Shown one piece after another: positions 47,280-58,440 of a stretch of 64,000 nt of DNA. A program made the position numbers and the translations under genes. This stretch comes from Hysterangium stoloniferum. Lineage: Eukaryota > Basidiomycota > Agaricomycetes > Hysterangiales > Hysterangiaceae. The notes under the pieces are model-generated. The model worked only from the letters and a program-made list of their open reading frames with translations. It did not search any database and had not been told where the DNA came from. The stretch is taken from assembly GCA_015178975.1 (NCBI GenBank), contig WHVD01000081.1:186001-250000 (forward strand), in the 5' to 3' direction. Positions within the stretch are counted from its first letter, which is position 1, and each line of letters begins with the position of its first letter.

Positions 47280-47730
47280 TATTCCACCACCCCAGTAATA
47301 TATCACCACCCATCACCATTATCGCTGTCATCATTCACTTTCACCGGCATCCACCGCTGCCACCATCCACCATTGTCACCCTCCACCATATGCCAGTAAA
47401 CAAGTTCCGAGCAGTCAGAGGTTGTTGGGAGGGTGGGATTATGCTGTTAGGCGATGGGAATGTAAACATGCTGAGCACACCGAGTGATGAGACGATGCTG
47501 GACTATGCCATTAATTAGAAGACAAAAATCAACATGAGAATGAAAACTCACTATGTAATAGCATTTACCCCACCATTCAATACCACCAATATGGGCCCAC
47601 ATTCCCCATTTATACCCCAACCACTGTGACGATGTGGAACACCTCATGATCTTCATTGACCCCAACAACATCCTACGACACCTACACCTGAAACCGCAAC
47701 CGCCACTGCTTCGGCAAACCACGGATCTAC
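47280..47730 (+). repeat. Duplicated block S, copy 3
   Basis: See 31,510-32,150 and 37,490-38,030. Confidence 0.75.
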
Positions 47731-47929
47731 ATACCTTTATTGTTTCAGAACCTATTCAACAGTACAAAAAACAGATGGTCTTCCCCGATGGATTTCATTT
47801 GGAGCAATGCAACCAGATCGTTATTAACCTGTTTCCAGAATAATCGTCGCATCCCAACATCAAGGCAACAAAAAGAATACAACAGGATGTGCTGGTGTGG
47901 GCGGATGCGGGAGACGACAGTCTGTGTAG

Positions 47930-48180
47930 TATATGTTTGTTAGATCGGCACACTTTTTGTTTATTAAAGATGAACAGAAAAACTCTTTCACAATGGCATC
48001 CAACTCAAGTTCCAAATGACGTTGTACCATTTCCAAACACTCACGTCTCACCTTTTAGAAGAAGCGACAGTTTTAATTGTCCATATCACACTCGTTATCA
48101 CAACTGGCCATGGGCATTCGGGCATCCACGTCCGTACCCACCCCTCTTGCCCAGCTCTAGAATTTTGAAGGTCCAGAAGT
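47930..48180 (+). pseudogene. Block R2, partial copy 3
   Basis: TCTCACCTTTTAGAAGAAGC and CGGGCATCCACGTCCGTACC-like sequence match 29,310-29,430; only the 5' part is present. The frame reads VSPFRRSDSFNCPYH. Confidence 0.55.
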
Positions 48181-48339
48181 ACTGTAAGGGGGACTCTAAG
48201 TCAATATTCAAACTGAAGAGAAGTGATATACAGGATATATCTTTTGTACTAATAAAGGGCAAGGTGAAATACTCAACTGGAGCAAACAAGTCACAAGTGG
48301 AATAAAGAATCATAGATAGAGCAAAAGGAATCATGAAAG

Positions 48340-48535
48340 TGTTAAGCTTGGGGCTTATGGGTTGGTCTCTGGAGAAACCTGCAGATATTCTGGGGAAGGA
48401 CATGGCTTCAGCTTATGTGCTGCACCTTTGCAAGGTTGTGTTGTCCAAATTCAGACAGGAGCAGATTGAGTTACAATGGAGATCACTTGTAGGAGGTCTG
48501 AAAATAATATCTAACAGGCACTAGGCTACAACAAC
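48340..48535 (+). mobile_element. LTR-like fragment, family E
   Basis: Starts TGTTAAGCTTGGGG and resembles the first 130 bp of family A (GAGAAACCTGCAGATATTC, core GGCTTCAGCTTATGTGCTGC at 48,404, then GTTGTGTTGTCC). Its 3' end was not found. Confidence 0.5.
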
Positions 48536-48539
48536 AAAC

Positions 48540-49435
48540 TAGGGCTATGGATGCACAGTTCTCACTTGATAGACTTGATCCACCCCCACCCCAACCTGTG
48601 ATGTATTGCTTTTGTTGAGAATCCTTAAGTACTTAGCAGTGACCTAAAGACAACAACTATGATATATGAAAGGGCTGAGTGTGTCACTAGTCTATTAATT
48701 TAGGGTTATTATTTGTGAGTATTTAAAGGTAGAATAGAATATGGGAAAGGGAGTGAATTAAGGTAAGTCACATTAATGACAAGGAGAATTCTTACTAACC
48801 TGAGAAAGGTAAGATCTCATAAACCTGGAACATGTGAATAAGATGCATGAATGTAAATGGGATGATACTGTGTAGTTTAAGATGGTTCAAAAGGCTTATA
48901 TCTCATAATTCAGCTCTGCTGTTTATATACATAAAATCATGCTGTGCAACTGCACATGCACAGTGACAATTGTCTTATACTAATTTAGCTAAGAAAAGAT
49001 ATACATCTTGAGTATTGACTGTTCATTCACAAATAGCTATCCTAACTATATTGTATGTATCAAACATCAATAGTTTAGAACACAAGTAAGGTCAATGGGG
49101 GTGAAGCAGTAATGTTCATATGTTGAATACATGCATCATAGCAATTGTCTCTGCAAGATTAGAGAATGAAAGGTAGACTGATTGAACCCAGATTGTATTG
49201 AGGGTGGTAAAATGGACTGTAGCATGATGGTTTAATTGATGGCTTGAGTAATTGATATCAACTTTACCTGTTACATTACACAATCAAAGAAAAAGCTATA
49301 ATAATGCAAACAAAAAAATACCACCTATAATGTTATACCCAATCAATATATCTCAGCTGACTTCTTAGTATCCAAGATCCATTCTCATTGGGGTTTATTG
49401 TTCGTGTTGTTTTCCCATCTTAGTCTCATTGTATT
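48540..49435. other. AT-rich, no assigned gene
   Basis: No supported ORF. It may include the undefined remainder of the family-E LTR. Confidence 0.4.
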
Positions 49436-49439
49436 GTGT

Positions 49440-50057
49440 TGTTAGGACCTGGGCCCCAGATCCTCCCAGTAATAGCCCTTTCTTGCTATAAGGGTGGCTT
49501 CTGACCTGGACCTCATATGGACTTCCCATATTCTCTAGACACTTACTAAGCTGTGACCCAGTTTGTTCCTGATTATGTTTTGACATGTATATGTTCACTT
49601 GATATTGTGTTTTGGTACCTGTTCCCATATCAACTTGACCCATATGTATACTCCAGAATGGTTAATCCTGTTATTTTCTTGCTCACATGCCTTGTCTTTT
49701 TGTTTCAGCAGATTAGTAGTACAATAATGAATTAGTCTATATAGTCTATTCACCTTTTTAACCACAATCCAATCAGTATATTGACTTAGCTACAACCTAT
49801 CTCCTCAATACACTAAGCTAAACTATGAAACTTGACACCAGTGTATTTTCAGAGCCCCTGGGTATCCCTACTCTCTGACCAGTCATGTACTTTCAAAATT
49901 TCTAGGATAACTGTACCTACCCTGTCTGAAGCTAGGACCCAATGATCATACAAAAGCACAGCACATAAGATGAAGCCAATATCTATCTGCCTTGGAACTT
50001 CTACAGGTTTTCCCCATGCCTTAGTTCACTCCTGCCCAGTAAGGCCTGAGCTTAACA
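49440..50057 (-). mobile_element. Probable LTR, family F
   Basis: Begins TGTTAGGACC and ends GCTTAACA on the plus strand (so TGTTAAGC...CCTAACA on the minus), 618 bp. A variant shared core (GCACAGCACATAAGATGAAGCC) sits 80 bp from the minus-strand 5' end. Flanks are TGTGT and TATAT, which differ only by two G/A changes, so a target duplication is possible but not proven. Confidence 0.5.
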
Positions 50058-50329
50058 TATATCCCTTGCATCCTTGTTATATCTCTAGATTGTTATTAAA
50101 ATAACTCCTCTATCTATATATACATGGAGAAATAGTATTTGTAATCCAATCTGAATATTGTGTTACATCAGATTACATTTAAACTTACTTCTCTCTACAG
50201 AAAAACCACCCATTCTCTTCCTATTTTGGCCCATAAATACCTTCAGATTTCCTGAGCTGCAGCTTCATTCCTCTTCTAATCCTATTCTTGGCCCATCCTG
50301 AAGTCACAAATTCATTTGAAATTAGGCCA

Positions 50330-50385
50330 GCTGCATAGTTTGTAATGGTGCAGCATATAAACTGAAGCCAAGTCCCATCCATTCA
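50330..50385 (-). other. Isolated copy of the LTR core
   Basis: GGTGCAGCATATAAACTGAA followed by GCCAAGTCC is the core in reverse. No LTR ends could be assigned around it. Confidence 0.5.
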
Positions 50386-50610
50386 CAGTCTTTGCTCCTT
50401 GGTTTAGTACTTTACTTAGGGACTTAAGGTCTCTATAGTATATTTTATTCTCAACTAATCTCACTTCCAACATCCTGACCATATCCAGCCTCCATCACCT
50501 ATATGGATAGTCCAATCACTAACTAGATACATATAAAGCTGTACAAGGCAGCAATATCATCGTAGACTCATGATCAATATCATCCAACCTCTCTTTTTGT
50601 TGGATAACAC

Positions 50611-50862
50611 TGTAAAACCTTATCATCACATGTAAGGCACATACACAGTCATCGTTCCCCATGTGGTATTTAAACCGCATAGTTACAACATTTACACCTC
50701 AGTCTGTTATACACTAATACAAGACTGAGGTGAGTGTTGCTCTGCATAGTATTTCTTTTACCTTTATTTGAATTGTATGTATCAAATACATATAGGTACA
50801 TACAAGCTAGTCTGTTATACGCTAATACAAGACTGAGATACATATAGAGTTACCTTTTAACA
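50611..50862 (+). repeat. Possible copia 5' LTR
   Basis: TGTAAAACCTT...CTTTTAACA, 252 bp, with near-inverted ends. It is followed by AGTTATGGGCCCC, where a primer-binding site or leader would be expected, and then an 80-bp leader to the gag ATG. Contains two copies of TATAC(A/G)CTAATACAAGACTGAG. No 3' LTR is available to confirm it. Confidence 0.4.
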
Positions 50863-50940
50863 AGTTATGGGCCCCACCTCATCTATATAGACTACTTATA
50901 CACTTGCAACAAGTTAGACCGTAACTCTTTTTTTTCTCTA

Positions 50941-52422
50941 ATGGCCACCCCCGCAACAGCCTCTGCAGATGAGCTTGCACCCTCAATTACCCCACTTCGC
51001 ACCAATCTCACTTACTCTGGCCCTAAACTAGATAAACTTCAATCTAACTATCAAGCATGGCTTCGTGCCACCACTCTATTCTTAACCTTCACTGGTTTCT
51101 ATGGCTATGCCAAGGACATAATCCCTCAACCCAGTCCTGAGCACCCTCATGCCTGAGCCAACTGGGACAGCAATAACTCTCTCACAGCTGCTCTCATTGC
51201 CTCCACCATCGAATCGACTGAATGGGAATATATTGACTTGGATCTTGGCACAAAATCCTGCTGGGATACCCTTCTAGCCTGCCACAAAAGTGAGGGACCC
51301 ATTCGTCAGGTTCAACTACTTCAAACGGCCCTTCTCAGCCAATTCTCCCGTGGTACTCCATTGCCTACAACAGCCAAAGCAATCTGTGCCTCCGTTGACC
51401 GTGCATACGACATGGGTGATATCTCACAGGACCTCTTCAAATGTATTGCCCTACTGAATGCCTTGGGCACCAATTTTCAACACCTGTGTTCTATCATTAC
51501 CCATGACATATCCCAGTCCACTACAACAAACCCTTCACTTCCATACAACTCCATTCTTACTTGGACAGTGAGCAGGCATTGATGACCTCTGATACCACTA
51601 AGTCTTCCACCACCACTAACTCCATCACTTTGACTGTATCCAAGTCTGATGGTCTACCTGTCTGCTCTAATTGTAAGAGTGCTGCCACACTGTCAACTAT
51701 TGTGTGGCACCCAGTGGTGGAATGGCTGGCCGAAGCATTGAGGAAACCAAACTCGCCAGGCTCCGTGATTGGGGGGCTGCACAGTCGAAACCTCACCCCT
51801 CAAAAATCCCTGCCCATGTGTGACAGTTTCACGTACATTGCACAAATGAATCCTTCTGACTTATCCATTTTGCACACTATTGCCCTGGATTTCACTGGGA
51901 TCATTATCCCTCCATTGCACACTATCACCTTGCCCCCACTTATGCTGGATACTGTTGAGTACAATGGCTGTATTGTCCTTGAGGAGGAGCTGTAAACTAC
52001 TGTGGATTGGAACAAGCACAGTCAAACATCTCTCACCATCCTGAGCACCTCTACTGTACAACCATTATCACAAACAAACCAAACTCCATTATCTACGGAG
52101 ACTCACCCTTTTTGGTTGGATAGCAGTGCCACTATACACATATCACCTGATCAAACTGACTTCATCACCTTAAGAGCCATCACACCTCATTCTGTAAGAG
52201 GTTTAGGAGGATTGTCCATATGGGCCATTGGAATAGGTGGTATCAAAATACATCTAGGCTGAGATCTCACCTCCTCCTTCGGGACATACTTTACATCCCT
52301 GAAGCAGTCATATGCTTAATCTCGGTTCAATGCCTCACTCATGACTCCAATGTTATCGCGCATTTCGATCATGATTCTTGTTGGCTCAGTACCAAGTCAT
52401 CTAACTCCACAATTGCCCATGG
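50941..52422 (+). pseudogene. Ty1/copia gag-protease, 5' part of the polyprotein
   Basis: ATG at 50,941. Gag reads SGPKLDKLQSNYQAWLRATT, an in-frame TGA at 51,154-51,156, then NWDSNNSLTAALIAST and SCWDTLLACHKSEGPIRQVQ. A frame change near 51,570 leads into a broken zinc knuckle (CSNCKSA, then in the next frame TVNYC and GGMAGRSIEETKLARL). Protease-like FWLDSSATIHISPDQTDF is at 52,110-52,165 with Asp codon 52,119; the usual DSG reads DSS. A further frame change gives LRDILYIPEAVICLISVQ. The element is cut at 52,423 by a solo LTR. No RT is present. Confidence 0.85.
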
Positions 52423-53196
52423 TGTTAGGGTATGTACACGGCAGGAGTCCAGAGAAACCCATGGAATATCCAGTAGGACTAGGCTTCAGCTTATAGGCTG
52501 TGCCCTCGTGAGATTGTGTTGTCCAATTTCAGACAGGTGGACGGGAATCCCGGGGAGTCTGGGCAGGGTTCATGGGTCGAGGGGTTGTAGGTCAGGGGTT
52601 GTGGGTTGAGAGGTCGTGAGTTGAGATAGGTAAGAGAGATAGATGTGCCAGAGCCTGTGGGCTCCGACTAGCGTGAGTGGTGTAATTCAAGTAGGAGTTT
52701 AGAGCGGAAAATGTATTAGATTACTGGGGGGAATCTAAGCCGATTTTCTGACTGGATTGTATGTACAACATCTGCCAGTTTAAATAGACTGTGGAGTGAA
52801 TGACATACCAAATCCTGTAATGATGAAACGAAACTAGCAAAACATAAAATGAGAATAGTAAACACCAAATTTTGTGTTAGGAATGGGACAGAATGGAGTG
52901 GAGTCCGAATCGTGACAAATCATAAACCATAATGGGAAACAGAGCGGAAGCGGAGTCTGAATCGTGACAGGTTATTTGACTAAAATGGGAACGGGGCTCA
53001 GTTAGAGGGATGATGGGTTTTCCAAGTGGGGTCCGGTGACGGATGCGTGGGACAAGGTCGGACATAGACAGGGATGGAGTCTGGTGGGTTTTCCGGTGAC
53101 TGAAACACAACATGACAATGTCGAATGTAGACAAGTCTGACATATGGAGTCTGGGTGGGAATTCCTGTAAACTGACAATTGGTGCATATAGGGCGC
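52423..53196 (+). mobile_element. LTR, family A, interrupted copy
   Basis: Begins TGTTAGGGTATGTACAC inside the copia element and follows family A for 774 bp, where family B interrupts it. The remaining about 40 bp were not found. Confidence 0.85.
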
Positions 53197-53867
53197 TGTA
53201 ATGTATTCAGGGGTTTCTCTTAGATAGCTCAATATACATATGCTATAGTGTCACAGAGCTTCAACAATAAAACAAGTAAAGGTCCAGTAATTTAAATACT
53301 GATAGATTAATGAGCTGCACTATTAAGCTTAAACAACTCAAATCAATGCTTATTTTGATTATTGAAAGGTTCAATAAAACTGTGTATGACTCTTTTAGCA
53401 AATAAAAGAACTATTCCTTGAGAATAGGGGCTAGAAGCTGAGTATATATGCAGTAACTTAGCAGAGACTTGATGTAAAGCTTTGGATTCTTGTATTCCTA
53501 TTTGTAACTATTAATAGTTATTTACAAAGGTGTTAAGTAATTTATTAATAGAGAGAATAATGTGTATTGGATTATCTGAGTGCTTGTACTTGATTAATTC
53601 AATAAACTAGGGCTGGGCCTTGAATAATCTAGTATTGGCAGGGAATTTCAGTAAGGATACTTAGATACTTATTAGGTTTATTATGTAATTAATAAGCATA
53701 AAGGGTAGCTGTGAGGCTGGGGGAACGTAGATGATTAGCTAAGTTCAAGAGTTGCTGACAAAGATTCAAGATTCTGCAAGTGTAGGTGCTTGCAGTTAGT
53801 GTATCAGACTAAGGCTATTATTGTCCTTAGGATGATTAGATAAGCTTCTGAGCTGTGCAGTAAAACA
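53197..53867 (-). mobile_element. LTR, family B, truncated
   Basis: Starts TGTAATGTATTCAGG and follows the reverse of 18,049-19,203 for about 670 bp, ending abruptly at 53,867. Confidence 0.88.
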
Positions 53868-53945
53868 AGGCTGTGACCCGTGGGGGGCAAGCCCCCACCA
53901 TGCTACCACCCCACAACTTTACTCGGTCACTTCGCAACCTGGGGA
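53868..53945. other. Hairpin resembling the Helitron end at 2.35 kb
   Basis: GTGGGGGGCAAGCCCCCAC forms an 8-bp stem with a short loop, and the minus strand then reads AGTTGTGGGGTGGT, close to AGTTGTGGGGCCGGT at 2,395. It abuts the broken family-B LTR, so it could be a Helitron terminus or a short Helitron relic. Confidence 0.35.
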
Positions 53946-54285
53946 ATCAATAATAAAGCAGTTATATCTGTCTTTGAATAGCATTTTCAAATACTTGATC
54001 ACATAACCTTTGTATTATCTTCTGTGACCACTTCTGTACATTCCAGCTTTCCATTTATTCTCATTCAGAGACTTATTTTAAAGTGATTAATGTTTACATT
54101 ATTCAGAACTATATATATTATATACTTTTGTAAATTCACTGAACCTAAAAAATGTAAGTCAGTCTCCTTTTGGAACCTTGCTGAATACTTACTCATGGAT
54201 CAATAATAACATTCTTAAATACTACATATTTGGCTTGGAATAGTATTTTCATTCTTAATTTGTTTCTCTTCATACCCCACTTTCC
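53946..54285. other. AT-rich, no assigned gene
   Basis: No supported ORF or element. Confidence 0.4.
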
Positions 54286-54828
54286 TGTTACGACCCATTC
54301 CTGGATTTTTCAATATCCGACTTCCGATCTCCGACTACGGAACATCATAGTTACCATATCATCCACATTCTTCCCTTGTTCCGCATTTGGTAATTGTCCG
54401 TTGACAAGTATTCACTCATTTGTTTATTATATTCCCATTATGGAATATTGTGTTCCCAATACATCTTATTGTATTTCCATTTTAAGATTACTTTCCATTT
54501 CCATCTTATTATGGTCTTAGTTTGTAGTACAATAACGAGAAGACTTATATTAGTTTCCGCAAATTTGTACTTTACCTTAGATCTGATATCGACTTAGTTT
54601 CTTATTCCTTCTCCCGTCTTTCTGTACGCTCGATATTCGGAACCCTTCGGAGCTCTGAATGTCCGTATCTTCCATCATAAGTCTCACCTCCAAAATTAAG
54701 GACATTGAGCGTTTGCATAGAGGTGCAGCACATAAGCTGAAGCTGACGTCCTGACCCTATCTAGTAGTTTCCGACTTCCCGGTGACTTCCCGATAGTTCC
54801 GGAATAAGTTCCCGAATGGCACTTAACA
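54286..54828 (-). mobile_element. Solo LTR, family D, copy 2
   Basis: 543 bp, TGTTACGACCC...CACTTAACA on the plus strand, with target duplication TTTCC at 54,281-54,285 and 54,829-54,833. Core in reverse at about 54,724-54,745. Confidence 0.93.
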
Positions 54829-55114
54829 TTTCCTTCCATTCCACTCATGTCTGTCATTGAATCTTTTAGTATAAATTATTGTCTTGTATTCTACTAATCT
54901 CCAGTTCAAACATTGATTTAGAACCTTTGGGTTAAGAACCACATTGTTCAGGCCCCTATGTGTATTTTCAACCTATATACAGTATACTGTCCCCTAGCAT
55001 GGTGATACTCAGCAACACACCCACTTAATGCTTTCCTTTTCCAGCCACTCTATCTCAGTTCTGTTCTAATGACACATTCTATTATTCCTTGCATCACTTC
55101 ACAAGACATACCTG

Positions 55115-55870
55115 GGATTGTAGGGGAGCCTTCAGACTGTATATCCCAATGAGAATAATACCCAGGAAAGGGTAATTTGACTGCAAATAAAATATTTAAT
55201 CATTAAAAAAAGCGAAAATTAAATAATAATAGATAGGAGCTCACCACAACTTTTATATTGCCTGAGGAATTGAGGAAGGCTTCAGAGATGATAAATGTCC
55301 AATATGGAGGGTCCAGGGCCAGTGGATGGCAAGACTCTAACTGCAGAATAATATACTTAATTATTAAAAAAGCGAAATTTAATACAATTAAATAGAGGCC
55401 TTAATATACCTTAGTATGAGCCCAAATCCCTTGAGAAATATTCCAAAAAGTAACCCCTCACAAATTAAGGAGCAAAAAGCTGGGGGAGGGAGAGGGGAAA
55501 GGAGAAGCTGTGGCAGCCTCAAGGCTTTACAGCGGGCTTCTGGGCTTCCCGCGGCCAAGGCCAAAAATGTTCCCACGCACGAGGAATACTCCCGTGGCGC
55601 CAAGAAAGCTCCCACAAGTGCAGAAATGCTCCCGCTAATGCCAAAAAGGCTCCGTATTTGCTCCTGTGATGAAAGGTCCGGGACAGAGTCCAGAAGTTCT
55701 GAGGGATCTGAGCACACTGAAAATGTGGGAGCGGACAAACAGGGCAAGGGGGACAGGGGTGACAAAAGTCTGAAGATGCCAAAATGCATAAATTTGGGTT
55801 CCCCATCAATGAGCACGGGTGGAGGCGGAGGTTGTACTCAGTGTACTGCATGCATATTCTCAGGGAGCTG
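55115..55870 (-). pseudogene. Multi-exon gene fragment, left inverted arm
   Basis: The minus strand has an exon with LFGISGSISALVGAFLAPRE and on to LICEGLLFGIFLKGFGLIL. A GTATATTAAGG donor at about 55,410 is followed by a CTGCAG acceptor, a short exon, a GTGAGCTCC donor, a TTTGCAG acceptor, and an exon ending CAATCCCAG before a GTATGT donor. 55,115-55,527 is about 93 percent identical, inverted, to 60,070-60,480. The upstream exon also matches 2.63-2.71 kb. Exon order and splice sites are kept, so this was copied as DNA, not from mRNA. Protein family unknown. Confidence 0.55.
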
Positions 55871-55909
55871 AAGCATCCAAGAGAGCGTACCTGCTTGTGC
55901 TATAATTTC

Positions 55910-57170
55910 AAAAGGTCCTAAGTACTTATTAGCGAGCTTTTGGATGGCCTAGTCATTCGGAAGAACTCGGCTTTGACAAATACTCGGTCACCAATCTTGA
56001 GTTCAGGGGGCGGCAGCCGATTTTTGTCTGTGGAGTGTTGGTGGTGTTCCTGGGCCAATGCGATGTTCTTTGAAGTTCTTGGTGTAGCTCGTTGAGGTTT
56101 GTGACAAAGTCCTGAGCACGGGTTGAAGTGAGATCGCATTCCGGATGGATAGTGATGTTTGGGTTGTAGCCTTTATTTGTGAAGAAAGGCGAAATGCTGG
56201 TAGTAGCATTTGGGGTGTTGTTATATGCGAATTCGGCAAGCAGTAGAAGTGATTTCCAATGGTCTTGTTGATAGTTGCAATATACTCAGATGTATTGTTC
56301 CAATGTTTGATTAGTGCATTCGGTTTGGTCGTTGCTTTTATGGGTGGTAGCCGAAAATGAAATGGAGTTTCATGTCAAGTGCGTTTCTGAGTGACCTAAA
56401 AAGTGAGACATGAACTCGGATCTGCGATCAGAAGTGACATGGAATGGAATGCTATGCTTGGAGAATACATGAGTGTCGAACAATTCAGCCAACTGTATGG
56501 ATGTTACTGTATCATAAGTTGGAATGAAAATACTTTGCTTGGTAAGCCGATCCACAACAACGAGAATTGCGGTATGGCCATTGGATGCCGGTAGGTGTCC
56601 GATGAAATCCATTGACATTGAATTCCAGGGTTTTTCCGGTATTGGGAGTTGTTTGAGTAGGCCATATGGTTTGTGACATCTTGATTTGGAATGTGCACAG
56701 TTGGTGCATGATTTACAATAATGCTTGACAAAATCTCGGAAACCGGGCCATGTATGTTCTCTTCAGATAAGTCCAATGGTAAATTGATACTGAAATGTCC
56801 CGAGAACTGGTGGTCATGTTTATGTTGTAAGACTCAAAGTCGGAGAGTGTCAGAGTCGGGAACATATATGCAATTGTCAAGTTTAATGAAACTTTGGGGG
56901 GTTGGGTGACCATTGGGAATGTTCGGGGTCAGACGGGTTATCGAGGTACTTGGGTGACTGGGTCTAATGGAAATGCCGATAATATGTCTTGATGTAATTC
57001 TTCGGTGTCCATAAGGATAACACTGCACATGACTGGATGTATAAGGTAAGTAGCTCGGATTAACTCGGACAGTTGTTCTGATGAAAACATAGGCTTGAAA
57101 TTTTGCAGATTAACTGTGGCATAGTTGCTACTCCCCTCTTTAGGATAGACGTCCCATCGTCTAGTCATAG
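55910..57170 (-). pseudogene. pol: Ty3/gypsy pol fragment (RNase H end and integrase)
   Basis: In minus-strand order: TRRWDVYPKEGSSNYATVN (linker after RNase H), SFIKLDNCIYVPDSDTLRL, an H2C2 zinc-site region in shifting frames, MDFIGHLPASNGHTAILVVV and DRLTKQSIFIPTYDTVTS (integrase core, first Asp), HVTSDRRSEFMSHF (second Asp), and integrase C-terminal sequence (YNNTPNATTSISPFF-like, NLNELHQELQ-like) to about 55,920. At least four frameshifts; no LTRs attached. The sequence differs from the 11-21 kb gypsy, so it is a separate lineage. Confidence 0.85.
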
Positions 57171-57427
57171 CATTGGGTTTTCAACCAAGCTGGCCGGGAT
57201 GGAAGCGGATGACCATATTGAAGGCAGAAAGTATTTGGAGAAGGGCCGGATGACGGTATATTTTCGGAATCTGAAGTTTCCAAAGTTCAGAGAGATCAGA
57301 AAACCGGAAATCTGAAATGGAGCTGAAACATTGGTGCCAAAAGACCAAGTATGCTAAAAGGGTTGGAATGGCACAAAAGGCCATATATGCTAAAAAGCCG
57401 AGATAAAAACAATCATGGCAAGAAAGA

Positions 57428-58440
57428 AAACTCAACAAAGAGTTAAAATTCGGAGAGTCCGAGGTTTCCAGAAAGTCCGAGGGTTCTGGAAAATTTGAGG
57501 ATTTCGGAAAGACCAAGAAATTCCGAAAATCCAAAGGTTCTGGAAAGTCCGAGGATTCCGGAAGGTCTGAAAATTCACAGAATTTGAAGTCGGACAAGAG
57601 GGCTGAAAAGGCCAGAAGAAAAGGCCAGGGATCCAAAAGGCTAGGATTTCCCGAGGGCCAAAGTTTGCCTGAAAAGGCTGGATTAAACTGATTTTTGGCA
57701 AGCAAACACTCAACAGATAATTGGGAACGGAAAGGTCCGAGGATTCCGGAAAGTCCGGAAATCTGAGGAATCCGAAGTTAAGGGAAAGTGTTGAACATGC
57801 CGAAAACAGCCATAAATGCCTAAAGGGCCGAATATGCCAAAAGGCTTGAGGTGCCCAAAACGGCTGAGGGTTGCCCGAAGGCCAAGAGTGCCAAAAGAGG
57901 CCAGGGCTGCCCGGGAAAAGGGCTGAGGGTTCCCCGAAGGCCAAAAGTGCCTGAAAGGCTGGATTAACTGATCTCAGCAAACAATCACTCAACAAATAAG
58001 TAGGATCCAAAGGGTCTGGAAATTCTGGAAAGTCCGGAAGTCTGAAGAATCCAAAAGTTCCGAGGGTTCCAGAAAGTTCGGAAGAAACCATGGAATCCGA
58101 GTTTAAGTGAGAGAGTGGGAAGCCAAAAGACCAGAGATGCCGAAAAGGTGAGGCCCAGAAGGGCCATGGTGCCCGAAGGCCAGAGATGCCTGAAAAGCCA
58201 GATTAACTGATCTTCACGAGCATATACTCAACAGGTAATTGAAATCCGAAGGGTCCGAAGATTCCGGAAAGTCCAGAAATCCAAGGAATCCGAAGAATCC
58301 AAAGTTGACTGAAAGAGTAGAACATGCCAAAAGGGACCAGAGGTACCAAAAGGCCAGAAATGCCCAGAAAGGCAAAGGGTTGCCCGAAGGCCAGAGATGT
58401 CTGAAAATATTCAGAGCAGACCAATACAGTCAAATGAGAG
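57428..58440 (+). repeat. 240-280 bp tandem repeat, four units
   Basis: Unit starts marked by ACTCAACA(A/G) at about 57,429, 57,707, 57,987 and 58,227. Each holds short sub-repeats GAAAGTCCGAGGATTCC and GCCAAAAG/GCCGAAAAGG. The Phe/Pro/Ser-rich minus-strand ORFs of 174 and 219 codons across it are repeat artefacts. Confidence 0.85.

Noticed and set aside
57181..58091. Phe/Pro/Ser-rich minus-strand ORFs of 174 and 219 codons
   Set aside because: They read straight through the 240-280 bp tandem array and have no domain, start context or splice sites.
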